DNA of 64,000 bases from Erwinia_E haradaeae_H (GTDB taxonomy: Bacteria > Pseudomonadota > Gammaproteobacteria > Enterobacterales > Enterobacteriaceae): contig NZ_LR217705.1 in NCBI RefSeq assembly GCF_900698885.1, positions 310,001 through 374,000 of the forward strand, in the 5' to 3' direction. Shown one piece after another: positions 47,165 to 58,900 of this stretch; positions within the stretch are counted from its first letter, which is position 1, and each line of letters opens with the position of its first letter. Made by a program: the position numbers and the translations under genes. Below the pieces are notes generated by a model. It ran no database searches. It was not told the DNA's origin and saw only the letters and a list, made by a program, of their open reading frames with translations.

Positions 47165-49766
47165 AAAAATTAATCTCCTTAATTATTTATTTATTAAAAT
47201 GTTCTACATTTTTTAATGTAGCTCATACTTATATTTTGAGATTTATAAACTATTTGCCTGCTTGTCGCAGAAATTTTTATTGAGATATCTTGAAAAACAA
47301 AAATCACATGGAGTATACATCTAATTATTATTAGATAAAAGAAATAGCATAAGTTAGTAAAAAAAATTTAAAATAATATCTGCATGATTGTATATTCTAC
47401 ATTCGTGCAGGATGCTCAATTATAAGAATATCATTTATTGAAAATTCATAATACATAAAACATGAAAATATTTTATTAATTAAATAACTTTATTATATTG
47501 ATAGGTGTTTTATAAACTCTTCATGTGAGAGTATGGGCGTAAGATGAACAATCCTCATCCTTTGATTAGTTGATGTAATTATGTATTGAAAATCATGAAG
47601 GATAAATAAAATACGTAATGAGTAGTTATAAAAGAGTTTATCTACAATCTAGTACTAATATACTAACCTCAGGTGATTGTATCATAAACTGAGATTAAAA
47701 TTTATATTTCTCATAGAGATTTACTATTAAATCATCATTTTGCACAGAAATATCTTTTATATTTAATATTTTTATATAGATTTTTGTTATCTATTACCTT
47801 GAAAGTAACTCTAATTTTATGCATGATTTTATGAATCTATATGTATATGGAGTATTTAACGTAGAAAAAAATTTAGCGATTATTTTGTTAAAGCAGTATG
47901 CACACTATACAGTGCTCAGAATAGATATTTTGCTACGATTTATTGGGTAATATAGTTCAAATGGCTTTTATAATATGATATATGAACATGATATGATAGA
48001 TTATTAAAAATAATACTATTTAAATGATACTCACTAATATATCATATAATATATAATTAAAAATATAATTAAAAATTAGTTAATGAAATAAAATTCATAT
48101 ATGAAAAATGAACATATATTATAAAATAATATATGAAATTAGCATCTATCTTATATTATTTGATAATAATATAGGTAGGTAATGCCTGCATCGTTAGTAA
48201 TTCATCATAATTCTTAAAAGTGGTGATGATATAATCAATGATCGGCATTATATTGTTTTTCATATTATTGTTTTTGTGAAATCTCATTGGTTAGATTAGA
48301 TCATTGATTAGATAAAATTTAAGTTATCATTAATTTTAAAATGACATAATAATTAAATAAATCACCTTGTTTTACCTATTAATTTTATTCAGATTTATGA
48401 ATTTAGGATATTGTATCTAAAATTAATATTAAAAATCTATTTGATACTTTTATCAGCAATTCTTAATAATTAATAAAAGGATAATTGTTTGGATTTTCTG
48501 TTTAAGATTTTTAAAAACCAATGATTCTTTTATATAAAATAAGACCTTTATATAATATTTATTTAAGTTTTTATATTATATATAAATTATTATAATATAA
48601 TAAGAGCGAGATGTTACGTATGTATAATGCCACTATATTAGTTTGTATGAATTAATTTACTTATTTTAATTAATTAATAATTTTTTATTTTATAAAAGTT
48701 TTTAGTTCAATGAAGGATTGATTTTTTATACATACAATATATAGATTTAAATAGTTCAGGTGATAATTTGTAGTACTCATAAAATTTTATGTAAAATTAA
48801 ACTGTAAGTTAATAGATATTTAACACTAGCTTATTAATTAATTTGAATATTCTAATAGATACAATATAAATAACATAATATGTCTGATCTTTCTTTAAGA
48901 AAAAGCGTCTAAAAGTTATGGACGATGCGCCATGTAATAGGAAAAACGATGGAATTTTTAAACTGTTAGCAATAATATAAAGACTGCATGGGAATCAAGA
49001 GTTTGTTTTGAAACTTATCTTTTATATTTCACAAGATGAGCGTTTGTTTTACTTTACAATGATGATAACTCTTAATTATAGATTTTTTCTTTATTAAGAA
49101 ATTTTTTTAATAAAATATAAAAATATTTATTAAACACTCTATTTTGTATTAGAGCTATAATTACAGTAATTATAGATACATTAATTTATAGATATACACT
49201 AGTGTGATGTTGTATAAATTGTTAAACATAATTATATTCTAGGGTTTTATTCATGTTATGTCCAAAGGATAAATATATTTATTTATAGATCAGTTTTTTG
49301 TGGTATTGAATAAATATTTCTAGTTATTACTTGAAAAAATACATAGTAATAGATTATTGCCAATGGCAAAGGATGTTTTTATACTATTTGTTAAAAATAT
49401 CTAACAGGTATTATTTTTCACTAAAAATAAAAAAAATTATTATCGCTTGTTTGGCGATATAAATTACTGCACCTACCCTAGATCTTTACAGAGATTCTTT
49501 AAATAAAAACTAATACATTCGGCATGCTGTATAAAATTTTTAGAATTTTTTGTTGTTTTATTTTTATTGAGTTTTGATAATTAAAAAAATTTTATATAAA
49601 TTATTTGAGTGTGTCTCAATCAGATGATCACAAATTTATATGGATCTTATCGTTGGCTGGTGTTCAGTGAACATATCTTAATATTAATAAATGTAAAATT
49701 GTAAAAATACATAGAAAATAGTGTTTATAAAAATATTTATAATGATTCTTACATGTAAGATATAAT
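47165..49766. other. Largest non-coding stretch, upstream of htpX
   Basis: About 2.6 kb with no coding frame I can support on either strand. In E. coli proQ and prc precede htpX, and prc alone (about 2 kb) would fill most of this space. I could not find convincing Prc motifs on the minus strand. A 12-base tandem duplication is at 48051-48074. A slightly less AT-rich patch near 48890-49030 is featureless. Confidence 0.5.
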
Positions 49767-50402
49767 CTAAAAGATTAGAGGTATTTTTGATTTTTTACTT
49801 ATATTGTCACGATAGTGAGCAACTTGTATTGGATACTTAACTTGTTTTACAAGAGATAATAGATATAGAAGAGGGAATAAATGAAAGTCATCGAGAGAGA
49901 GTTGACCATTTACTGAATCAGGCTTATTAATAAGTATCGCGAGCTGCTGTAAATCGTTATTAATATTATTGATTAATTTTGAAAAATCTTTAGTCAAGTT
50001 TTCAAAATTACCGTAGGATTTTTCTTTTTTTATCTTAAAATAGCTGCGCGCTTCAGGAGTGGATAGTTCAATAAATGGCGCTACAGCTATGTGTGGTATA
50101 AGTAAATAGTATATGTATTTATTGACATGATTTAACCAGTAATGCACTGCAGGATTAGTTTTACCTATTAGTACAGGAGTTTGGTTTAAAGTATCAACGT
50201 ATTTAATGATATCAAGACTTTCTGCCATATATTTATTATCTTCTCTCATTAAAATTGGCACCATTTTCTTATTGATCATTTTTTTAGGTGTGATCTCATC
50301 ATTGTTCATTAGCACGATAAGATTGACGGCAATATTTTTCAAACCAAAAATCATACGTGTTTTAATGCAAAATGGGCAATGAGTATATATATATAATTTC
50401 AT
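49767..50402 (-). CDS. grxB: Glutaredoxin 2
   Basis: GrxB is the atypical large glutaredoxin with a glutathione S-transferase-like fold; it reduces disulfides using glutathione. The 211-residue product (215 in E. coli) has the dithiol active site CPFC (residues 9-12; CPYC in E. coli), MIFGLKNIAVNLIVL, the cis-proline segment KKMVPIL, and a helical C-terminal domain with KPDSVNGQLSLDDFHLFPLL. No clear ribosome-binding site precedes ATG. It fits with gshB in the glutathione system. Confidence 0.92.
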   Translation of the reverse strand: MKLYIYTHCPFCIKTRMIFGLKNIAVNLIVLMNNDEITPKKMINKKMVPILMREDNKYMAESLDIIKYVDTLNQTPVLIGKTNPAVHYWLNHVNKYIYYLLIPHIAVAPFIELSTPEARSYFKIKKEKSYGNFENLTKDFSKLINNINNDLQQLAILINKPDSVNGQLSLDDFHLFPLLYLLSLVKQVKYPIQVAHYRDNISKKSKIPLIF

Positions 50403-50978
50403 ATTGTTTTTATTTTACTTTACCTATATGTAGAAGGTGTGGGTTATGTTCATCCATAGGCTAATAAATTTTTATTATTATTTTTATTATTATTAAGTGA
50501 TATATGTTCTATAAAATCGAAAAAAATGTAATAGTGCATGTAACGGTAGCTTTTGAAATCTTTTTCATATATAAAAATATTTTTACACTTAAGTTACTTA
50601 AGAAAATATTGGGATTGATACACGAATTTCAAAATGTTTGTAGTTGATTTTCTAAAGTAACTATCAGTACTACTTTTTACAACATGGTCATTAAATTAGA
50701 ATAAACTATAACATTTATAATCTTTCTGAAAAATTTTTTAAGTTTGATTTAACTGTAATATTAGTTAAATAAATAGTGATATTTATCAAACTAATAGAAT
50801 TATTATTCATGGTATATGTTATTTGTTTTTTATACAAACACTAATAATTCTGTAAATTATCATGAAAGTAATATATTTGAGTAATATTTGCTGTGAATTT
50901 ATAAAATTCTATCTTATCTTGGGTGATTATATCAAAAATATTTTAATCTAAAACTTTATAATTTTATCACTGTCATCA
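50403..50978. other. Non-coding stretch between fldA and grxB
   Basis: About 0.58 kb of AT-rich DNA. In E. coli fur lies downstream of fldA. I looked for Fur motifs on the minus strand and found none that hold up. Confidence 0.45.
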
Positions 50979-51503
50979 TCATGATGATAATTTTAAATTA
51001 AGTTCATGACAAATCTGATCTACCCATCGATTAACCCGATCCTTAGTAAGTTCTGGTTGTCTATCTTCGTCAATAGCAAGACCAAGAAAATGAGTATCAT
51101 CTAGCATCCCCTTAGATTTTTCAAAGGTATAACCCTGAGTAGACCATTTTCCGATGATTGTTGCAGACTTTAATATAATGATATCTCTAATAGCCCCCAT
51201 TGCATCACAGAAATAATCAGAATAATCCATCTGGTCGCCACAGCCAAATAAGGCTACTGATTTACCTGAAAAGTCTATTTCTGATAGAGTTGGGAAAAAA
51301 TCATCCCAATCACATTGAGCTTCGCCATAATACCATGTGGGAATACCTAATAATAGAATATCAAAGCTTTCAAGATCTTCTTTGGCGCTATTAGCAATAT
51401 CAAACAGTCCTGCGATGTTATGCCCAAGTTTATTTTGAATCATTTTTGCAACTTTTTCAGTGTTACCTGTATCGCTACCAAAAAAAATACCAATAAGTGC
51501 CAT
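50979..51503 (-). CDS. fldA: Flavodoxin 1
   Basis: FldA is an FMN electron carrier that serves IspG and IspH of the MEP pathway, biotin synthase and methionine synthase activation. The 174-residue product (176 in E. coli) has the phosphate-binding loop GSDTGNTEK (residues 9-17), the tryptophan loop PTWYYGEAQCDWDDF, the tyrosine loop FGCGDQMDYSDYF and the HFLGLAIDEDRQPE block. AGAGG precedes ATG by about nine bases. It complements dxr in this window. Confidence 0.96.
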   Translation of the reverse strand: MALIGIFFGSDTGNTEKVAKMIQNKLGHNIAGLFDIANSAKEDLESFDILLLGIPTWYYGEAQCDWDDFFPTLSEIDFSGKSVALFGCGDQMDYSDYFCDAMGAIRDIIILKSATIIGKWSTQGYTFEKSKGMLDDTHFLGLAIDEDRQPELTKDRVNRWVDQICHELNLKLSS

Positions 51504-51982
51504 GCGTGTAGTAACCTCTAAAAATTTGTTTTTAGTTAAAAAATCTATACAAAATGATTAATAACCACAGATTAGTTATCTTTTTATAAAAAATAAGAAC
51601 AATGTAAAAAATTTTAGATTAATTATATATATATGATCTGTATACTGTACAAATTAATGTTTTTAGATTTTATCTATTACTATAATATAGCTTATAGAGC
51701 TAGATTGGAGAATAGCTTTATTACATACATTTGGCTATGAAATATACATAAAATATTAAAGAATAATTGTTTATCTAGATTTTTATAATAACAGCATCAC
51801 CTTATCTATTATTCTTGCTAGGAGTTTGTACTAGTCACAGATATTCTGCATGGATATATTACGCGATTTTATATTATCTTTTACTATATAATAGCATGTA
51901 TGTATAGTGATATTACTTATGATAAATAATCATCTTTTTTGATAAAAGAATTTTTATAAAACCAAGTAACTATAGACTCATA
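51504..51982. other. Non-coding stretch between infA and fldA
   Basis: About 0.48 kb of AT-rich DNA with no gene, tRNA or clear hairpin that I can recognise. Confidence 0.45.
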
Positions 51983-52201
51983 TTATCGACTGCGAAAAAT
52001 AATGCGGCCTTTACTTAAATCGTAGGGGGTGATTTCTACTGTAACTTTATCACCAGTTAAAATACGAATATAATTTTTTCGCATTTTTCCAGATATATGC
52101 GCTATCACCGTATGACCATTATCTAATTCAATGCGAAATGTTGTATTGGGTAGTGTCTCTAGTACTGTTCCCTGCATTTCAATATTATCTTCTTTAGCCA
52201 T
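51983..52201 (-). CDS. infA: Translation initiation factor IF-1
   Basis: IF-1 occupies the A site of the 30S subunit during initiation. The 72-residue S1/OB-fold protein has the E. coli length and is nearly identical: MAKEDNIEMQGTVLETLPN, GKMRKNYIRILTGDKV, and the terminal KGRIIFRSR. AGAGGA lies at good spacing before ATG. In E. coli serW, a tRNA-Ser(GGA) gene, lies next to infA. The only tRNA-Ser(GGA) in this window is about 20 kb away. Confidence 0.97.
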   Translation of the reverse strand: MAKEDNIEMQGTVLETLPNTTFRIELDNGHTVIAHISGKMRKNYIRILTGDKVTVEITPYDLSKGRIIFRSR

Positions 52202-53736
52202 TAAATCCTCTGGGTGAATATTTTACTAGTAACAAAACTTTTAACTCTACTCATGCAAATGAATTTATCTACTTTACCTGTTCTTTAAATATTACTTCTC
52301 AAAAAAGAAAATGATTGATAAAATTGTTAATCATTCGGATAAATAATATGAATCAATGATTTGTGGTCAATTAAAATACTATTATTTTACTATTAAAAGT
52401 GTTTTTAAGATTTTTAGGTGACTGTATATTTCATTCTAGATGATATTTGATCTTCATATTTTGCAGTATCCCGTATTATATTCCATTTTATATGCTAAGA
52501 AAAAAATTTTAAATAATAATAGCAGTATCTGTTAAATTTGTCAGTAATTTTTTACATAATAAAATCTTTAAGTAATAACGAAATATTAGCATTCTCGAGC
52601 AATCTATTATGAGTAATATGATTTTATATTGCGATTATGTTCGTGTATGAATACTGTCTTCATATGGAATTCAGTTCATTTATCCTATATGTTTTAATAA
52701 GAGTTTTTGAATATTTGATTTTGATAAATACTAACTAGATTGTAAAATTATGCAAAATATCAATATACTAAGATTTTTTCTATTTCATGATAAAAGTGTT
52801 CTATAATTTTTAATTATTAGATGATTATAGAATTTTTAGTGTATAAACTAGAATTATTTAAATAGTTTTAACAGGTTGATTAATTTTTAATATAAATAAA
52901 ACTAACAAGATTATGCTTTTAATAGCATTAAATAATTTATTCGTTGATGGAGTGTGTTATTTTAAAAAATTATTTTTGATAAAAAAATTTATAAACTATA
53001 CTATATATAGTATAGTTTATTATATAATAAAATTTATAGTGATTATATGAAATAATGGTTGAAATTACAAAAGAACATTATTAAGTATGTTTAAGATTTC
53101 TAAAAGTTATTATCTATTAATAGAATAGTATTCTTCATTAATAATACTATTATTTTATTTATTAAATTATTATATTTATAATAGATAATAAAATCTATAA
53201 AAATTATTTATATTTTATTTCTTAATATATTTATTATATATAAAACATATAAGACTAAAATATATAAGACTAAAGTGTTATGTATAGTTTATTTATAGAT
53301 AGCTTTCATGAAAGATAAACCTATAATTATAGATAAAATTAGTGATGAAGTATATTTCAGTATTTATAATAGTTAAAACTGTTATGAGAGCAAAGGTTGT
53401 ATGTAATTATGTAATGATTAGTATTTTATACTTGTTAGTATTTTATAAAAATTTTAAAACAATGTATTACAATACAAAAAATATATAGTAATATTTTAAC
53501 GATTATATATATTATATGCATGTCCACTTGATATTGAAAAAGTTTGTAATATTAGTAGTGGTATATTAATCTACATAAGCATAAGTGTATATAATATACT
53601 AGATATTTAACATTAATTTGTCTTTTTAGTATTAAAATTAAAAATAACACTCATATATTATATACTATAGGTATCTACTCTTGGTAGAATTTTTTTAGGA
53701 TGAGTGACAATGAATTAAAAACTTCGCGTAGACATC
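52202..53736. other. Long non-coding stretch between hemE and infA
   Basis: About 1.5 kb and extremely AT-rich. The only clear structure is the perfect 30-base palindrome at 52991-53020. A near-perfect tandem repeat of about 15 bases (unit containing ATATAAGACTAAA) lies near 53245-53275. Confidence 0.5.
52991..53020 (-). terminator. Perfect 30-base palindrome, terminator-like on the minus strand
   Basis: ATAAACTATACTATA is followed directly by its exact reverse complement. Read on the minus strand, the hairpin is followed by AAATTTTTTT, as in an intrinsic terminator. It lies about 720 bases past hemE, which runs in that direction. The stem has only two G-C pairs, so its strength is uncertain. 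Confidence 0.4.
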
Positions 53737-54804
53737 TTACCGTAGATGATATATTTTTGAAAGTTTATGCACAGATTCAACTAACTCATGTGCATTTTCT
53801 GGTAAAACATCAGGATAAATTCCATGCCCTAGATTAAAAATATGCCCGCTTCCATGACCATAATCTGCAAGTATTGTCGATACTTCTTGTCTGATACGAG
53901 AAGGAGAGGCGTATAATATTGATGGGTCCATATTACCCTGGATAGCCACTTTGTTGCCAACACGCCTTCTAGCATCAGCAATATCTATAGTCCAGTCTAT
54001 CCCAAGTGCATCACATCCTATATCAGCCATGGCCTCAAGCCACTGTCCCCCACCTTTTGTAAATAATGTCACCGGCACGCGCTGCCAATCATGCTCATGG
54101 AATATACCATCAATAATTTTGTGTATGTACTGAAGTGAAAATTCTTGGTAACTACGTCTTGTGAGGATGCCTCCCCATGTATCAAAGATCATGATGGCTT
54201 GAGCTCCAGCAAGTATTTGTGCATTTAGGTATAATATAATGCTATCTGCCAATTTATTGAGCATCAGATGAAGAGTATTTGGATCTGTATACATCATTTT
54301 TTTTAATTTAGAACAGATTTTACTAGCACCACCTTCAACCATATAAGTTGCTAAAGTCCATGGACTACCAGAAAAACCAACTACTGGCACCTGTCCATTT
54401 AAGTTTTTACGAATAGCGCGCACTGTGTTCATGACATAACCAAGCTGCTGTTCCGGATCTGGAATGGATAATTTTTTAACATCAGCGCGACAAGTAATGG
54501 GGTAAGCGAAGCGCGGACCGTCACCATCTGAAAAAGAAAGTTCTAGACCCATAGCATCGGGAATAGTAAGAATGTCAGAAAACAGAATCGCTGCATCCAA
54601 GGCATAGCGGCGTAATGGCTGTAGTGTTACCTCGCAAGCTAACTCTGGATTTTTGCATAATAACATAAAACTTCCTGCAATAGCACGAGTCGCTTTATAT
54701 TCTGGTAAGTAACGTCCAGCCTGACGCATCATCCAGACAGGAGTACTATCTACTGGTTTACGCAATAAGGCGCGTAGGTAACGATCATTTTTTAGTGTAT
54801 TCAT
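53737..54804 (-). CDS. hemE: Uroporphyrinogen decarboxylase
   Basis: HemE removes four acetate carboxyls from uroporphyrinogen III to give coproporphyrinogen III in heme synthesis. The 355-residue TIM-barrel protein (354 in E. coli) has the N-terminal signature PVWMMRQAGRYLPEY with its substrate-binding arginines, the catalytic aspartate in AAILFSDILTIPDAMG, GFSGSPWTLATYMVEGG, and FNLGHGIYPDVLPENAHELV. It stands alone; other heme genes are outside the window. A palindrome with flanking direct repeats lies about 45 bases upstream. Confidence 0.96.
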   Translation of the reverse strand: MNTLKNDRYLRALLRKPVDSTPVWMMRQAGRYLPEYKATRAIAGSFMLLCKNPELACEVTLQPLRRYALDAAILFSDILTIPDAMGLELSFSDGDGPRFAYPITCRADVKKLSIPDPEQQLGYVMNTVRAIRKNLNGQVPVVGFSGSPWTLATYMVEGGASKICSKLKKMMYTDPNTLHLMLNKLADSIILYLNAQILAGAQAIMIFDTWGGILTRRSYQEFSLQYIHKIIDGIFHEHDWQRVPVTLFTKGGGQWLEAMADIGCDALGIDWTIDIADARRRVGNKVAIQGNMDPSILYASPSRIRQEVSTILADYGHGSGHIFNLGHGIYPDVLPENAHELVESVHKLSKIYHLR

Positions 54805-55938
54805 TTCTCAATTATGTCTCTTGAATGAAATTCATGCATAAAATTCATTAGTAATATTACTAATGCAGTGCATAAAATCTACTTATAACTATCAGTAAAA
54901 GCAAACTACTTGACATCTTTAGCAATTAAGAAATTCTGATACTAACTAATGCTGAAAGCATTTTTTCTTTATTTCATCTTGACATACCTCTAGTGAGCAT
55001 GATTTGTTTGATCATTTATAATCGTAATGTAGATGTGTCATAAAATATTACTATGATACATTTATTTTTGTTACTACTGTAAATGAATCACATAACTAAT
55101 TTTGATATACAGTTCTATTAGTAGTCTAAGGATGTATATACAAAATGATGTAAAAATCTAGAGAGAGGAAGGTTTCTTTTAAAGAAATCTCCATTGAGAG
55201 ATAATAGTACAGATATTTTTTTAAAAACTAGATAGATGTGTTGTCTGTTATACAAAAAACCTTTGTTAAGTAGAGATATTTTATTATGAATTTTTATCAT
55301 ACAGATAAGAATAGGTTGGTTATTAGTTATATCTTATTATGGTATCTTTTAATATTTAAGGTAGGTATGAATTTTTTAAGAAAACTTTATACTTTATGAA
55401 AGTATCTTATTAACAGATAATATCTATTGCTTATGCAAGGCCAATAAGTTTAGCTTAATATATTAAAATAAGCTTATGTTATAAGTCGATGAAATCGCTT
55501 TGATATTAACTACTTTGTGTCTAATAACGTCACCTGTGCTATAATAAAATATATTTAAAATTAAAGTGTAATATACAGTAAAATAAAACTGCTTTAATTA
55601 CGATAAGTGCATTAGGGTTAGAATAATGGTTCTTGATATAGCAAGATATTAGAAATATTAGATCGTAAGCGTATTAAATATGTTTAACCTGAGATTAGGT
55701 ATAACACAGAAGGCAAAAGGTGATAGAATGTTATTCTCAAGCATAACTTTAAGTGTCATTATATGACAATAAGTTAGTTATACAAAATTATTAAATTCTA
55801 ATTGTTGTGAAAATTTTTAGGTATTTTGTATTTGTTTTAACATATACTTAATATTTCTTTAAATTACTAAAAACTATTTTTATTTGCATGACTCAATGTA
55901 ATGTAGTATTTTGTGTCTTTTTTTTTGTGATATTTTTA
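54805..55938. other. Non-coding stretch between tamB and hemE
   Basis: About 1.1 kb of AT-rich DNA. In E. coli ytfP follows tamB, but no YtfP motif was found. A 60-codon frame on the minus strand at 55118-55300 has no recognisable features. The hemE-proximal end carries the palindrome at 54846-54865. Confidence 0.45.
54846..54865. promoter_or_regulatory. Perfect 20-base palindrome upstream of hemE
   Basis: CATTAGTAAT is followed by its exact reverse complement, 42-61 bases before the hemE ATG. TGCATAAAAT occurs as a direct repeat on either side (54835-54844 and 54869-54878). The layout resembles an operator, but it matches no binding site I know and could be chance in AT-rich DNA. Confidence 0.3.
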
Positions 55939-58900
55939 CTAAAATTCAAATTGATAGAGAATATCAATAGCTTGATCCAGACCATATATCGCCTCCAAAT
56001 ATAGCTTTGGCATCAGCTGATAACGGAAGGTAAGCGTCTCTAGTGTATCAAAGATACCAAAGCCATATTTTATTTGTAGACTAGGTAGGATATAGGCACT
56101 AACTTGTACTTGCTGTTTATCACCTGCCCCTATAGTGGCCATAGAAAGATTTTTAACTCTAACAATTTTACCGATCTTACTAATAATACTCTCGCTGCGT
56201 GCAAGCCCCAAGCTTATTAGTGTGGATGTTAATGCATAACTATCATTACTAGCGGAAGTTAATTTTTGACCACGAAGAAGATAGGATAAAGCTGATTCTT
56301 GTGTTTGTTCTGGATCAGAAAAAACTTCAAATTTGGGGTCATTTGCTAAGCCAGTAATTTTTACCCCAGCAACTACATCATCTGTAGTGGATTCTGGATT
56401 ACGAATGGCTTCAATATTTAAATATGGTTGATCAAGTAATCCAGAAAATTGTAGTTCTCCTTTACGTATAGCAAGATCCTGAGCATAGGCATGGAAGCGA
56501 CCAGCTAATATTTTTATTTGCCCATATAGGCCTAGACCTTTTTTATCTTGTGTAATTTTTAAATTACCGTGCAGTTTTCCTTGTAGGCCAAATGCCTTCA
56601 GAAAAACATCATTACCAATATGAAGAGTAAGACGGCTACTAATAGGTATTATCATAGATCGTGGTGCTATAGGTTGTAGATCTGAATCCAGCAGAGTTTC
56701 ATCAGAAGAAACTCTGCTTATAGTTAACGGGGCTGTTTGTAATAAGAAACGTGCCCATGGTATATATATATCTCCCACTAGAGTTAATGATTTTGGAGCG
56801 GCTTCAAATGTTAGATTTGGTATGATGTCCATCTTTAGTGTGGGTGATACTGCACATCGTATTCTGTCTCCTGTTACTGAGATACGTGTGTGCCAATTAT
56901 TTAGTTGACTCCAATCAGTGATACCATGAAAAACTATTTCTCCTTGTTCAGTTTTAATGACTCCTGTTAGATGTGAAATAACACCGTTAAATAATATATC
57001 TACTTTTGCAGTGGCGAGTTTTATAGGAATTAGACTACCATCAAAACTAGCATTACTTAAAAACATATTACCAAATATCTCTGGTTTTTTTAAGCTACCT
57101 CCAAGGCGCAAATGTGTATTTACTATTCCAGAAATTGTTTCACCTGGCATTAAAACTGCATTTAGAAATCCTATAGAAAGAGAATCAACATTAAAATCTC
57201 CAATTAATATACGTTTTCCATTAAGATCAGAAACCTGAATGTTACCATATAGCACGCCATTATGCATAATGCTAGTTCGCCATTGAAATTGCATGCAATT
57301 ATTTTTAAACGCTAAATATAGTTCAAAACTATGTAATATAATAGGCATGTTATGCCCAGCAACATTATGATTAATTGCAATATTATTACCTATTACGGAA
57401 ATAGTGCCATCGATAAGCGAGGCGTGACGGTTAAATATGATATGCGCATCTCCAGTATTTAGCGTTCCTGATAACTGAGTCGTAACTGGCATAAACATGT
57501 TAAACATAGCTAGATTTATGTGATTTAAAGAAATTTTAAGATGAGAAGATGTATGAGGTTTTATTATTTTTGGTCCGGATGATTCTGTTTTTAGATTTTC
57601 TAAATTAGAAGATCCCATGCAGAACATTTGTTTCTCGTAAAGGTAATTAAGAGTAATATTATTGCTTGAGCGCCATTCCCCTAAAGTGTTTGAAAAGTAG
57701 ACACTAGGACATGTACCACTCCATCGGCCTACTATTGGATCAAGAGATCCTTGAATAGTAATGTGACTTGAGGCTTGATTTCCTTGTAAATTAATTGTGA
57801 GTGTGTGTTTTTTGATAGCGCCAATGGCATGTAATTTTAAAAAGTTTATTAGTATTTTTTTCCATTTTAGTTTTTCTGCACATAGGTTTATTTTGCTCTG
57901 TATTTTATTACTAGTAATAATAGATCCGTTCAGTTGCATATGAGCGATTTGCATTTCATGCCATTTTAGGTGATTAGCATTAAGATTCATTAAAAGACGC
58001 AGCTCTTTAAGATCACCTTGAATATGGATATTCCCATTTGCACTACCAGACAACTCTGGAATAAAATGTTCTAAATATTTTGCATGAATACTCATATATA
58101 AATCAATCTGTTTATTAAAAATACCTTTAATAGTAATGATATTGCCACCTAAATTTAAGTTAATAACCGGGATATGGCACTGCTCTAAACTGTAAGTGGA
58201 TAATGAACCATAGATTTTTAATGGGTGATACAATAAACTTCTTGTTATTGGAAAATATATCCTTAAATTTTTTGTTTGCCGTATGTTATTTTTAAATATT
58301 TTGTTTTTTTTATTATATAGACTATCGTAAGTAATCAGTTCTGAATTTAGAGTAGAGACTGTTACAGGGTTATCTTGGTCGTGAGTTATGTCAAAAAACC
58401 TAAGCTCTCCACACCAGTTAAGTGATTTGTTCCAGTTAATTCTTCCTTTAAATTCGGTTATTGTTTTTAACGATTTTAACTGTAGTTTTTTAATAATTAG
58501 TTTATCTGCATTGCCTTCAGCATTGGCAATTAGCATGATAGATGGTGTATATTGTCCGCTAAAATTTGCCGATAAGGATACAGAATAGTTACTTAGATTA
58601 CCTCTAAAGATAAAATGAACATTATTAGCTTGGAGTGGTATTGCTCCATAAAGTGGCCAGGACAATTTAGAGCTTTGTAGTTGTATATATATTGGTTTTC
58701 TAGAAGGAGTCAATTGGGTATGGAGACTTATGAGTGCTTGTATTGACCCAGATAATTTGCATTTTAATTTTAAATGACCATGTAAATCGCCATTAAGATT
58801 AGCTTTTATTTTTTCAGGTTGTAGTTTATTAAGATGAACAATACTATATAATATGAAGTTTAATGGCCATGTTCCATGGAATGTTATGTGACCATGAGAT

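Noticed and set aside
47165..47340. Possible Prc C-terminal tail upstream of htpX
   Set aside because: A frame ending LRQAGK then stop was considered, but identities to Prc were too few and it contained several stops.
50540..50600. Possible fur fragment next to fldA on the minus strand
   Set aside because: Only a Val-Thr pair could be aligned, and the space to grxB is too small for the rest of fur.
55118..55300. 60-codon minus-strand frame downstream of tamB
   Set aside because: No ribosome-binding site or domain, no similarity to YtfP, and composition like random AT-rich DNA.
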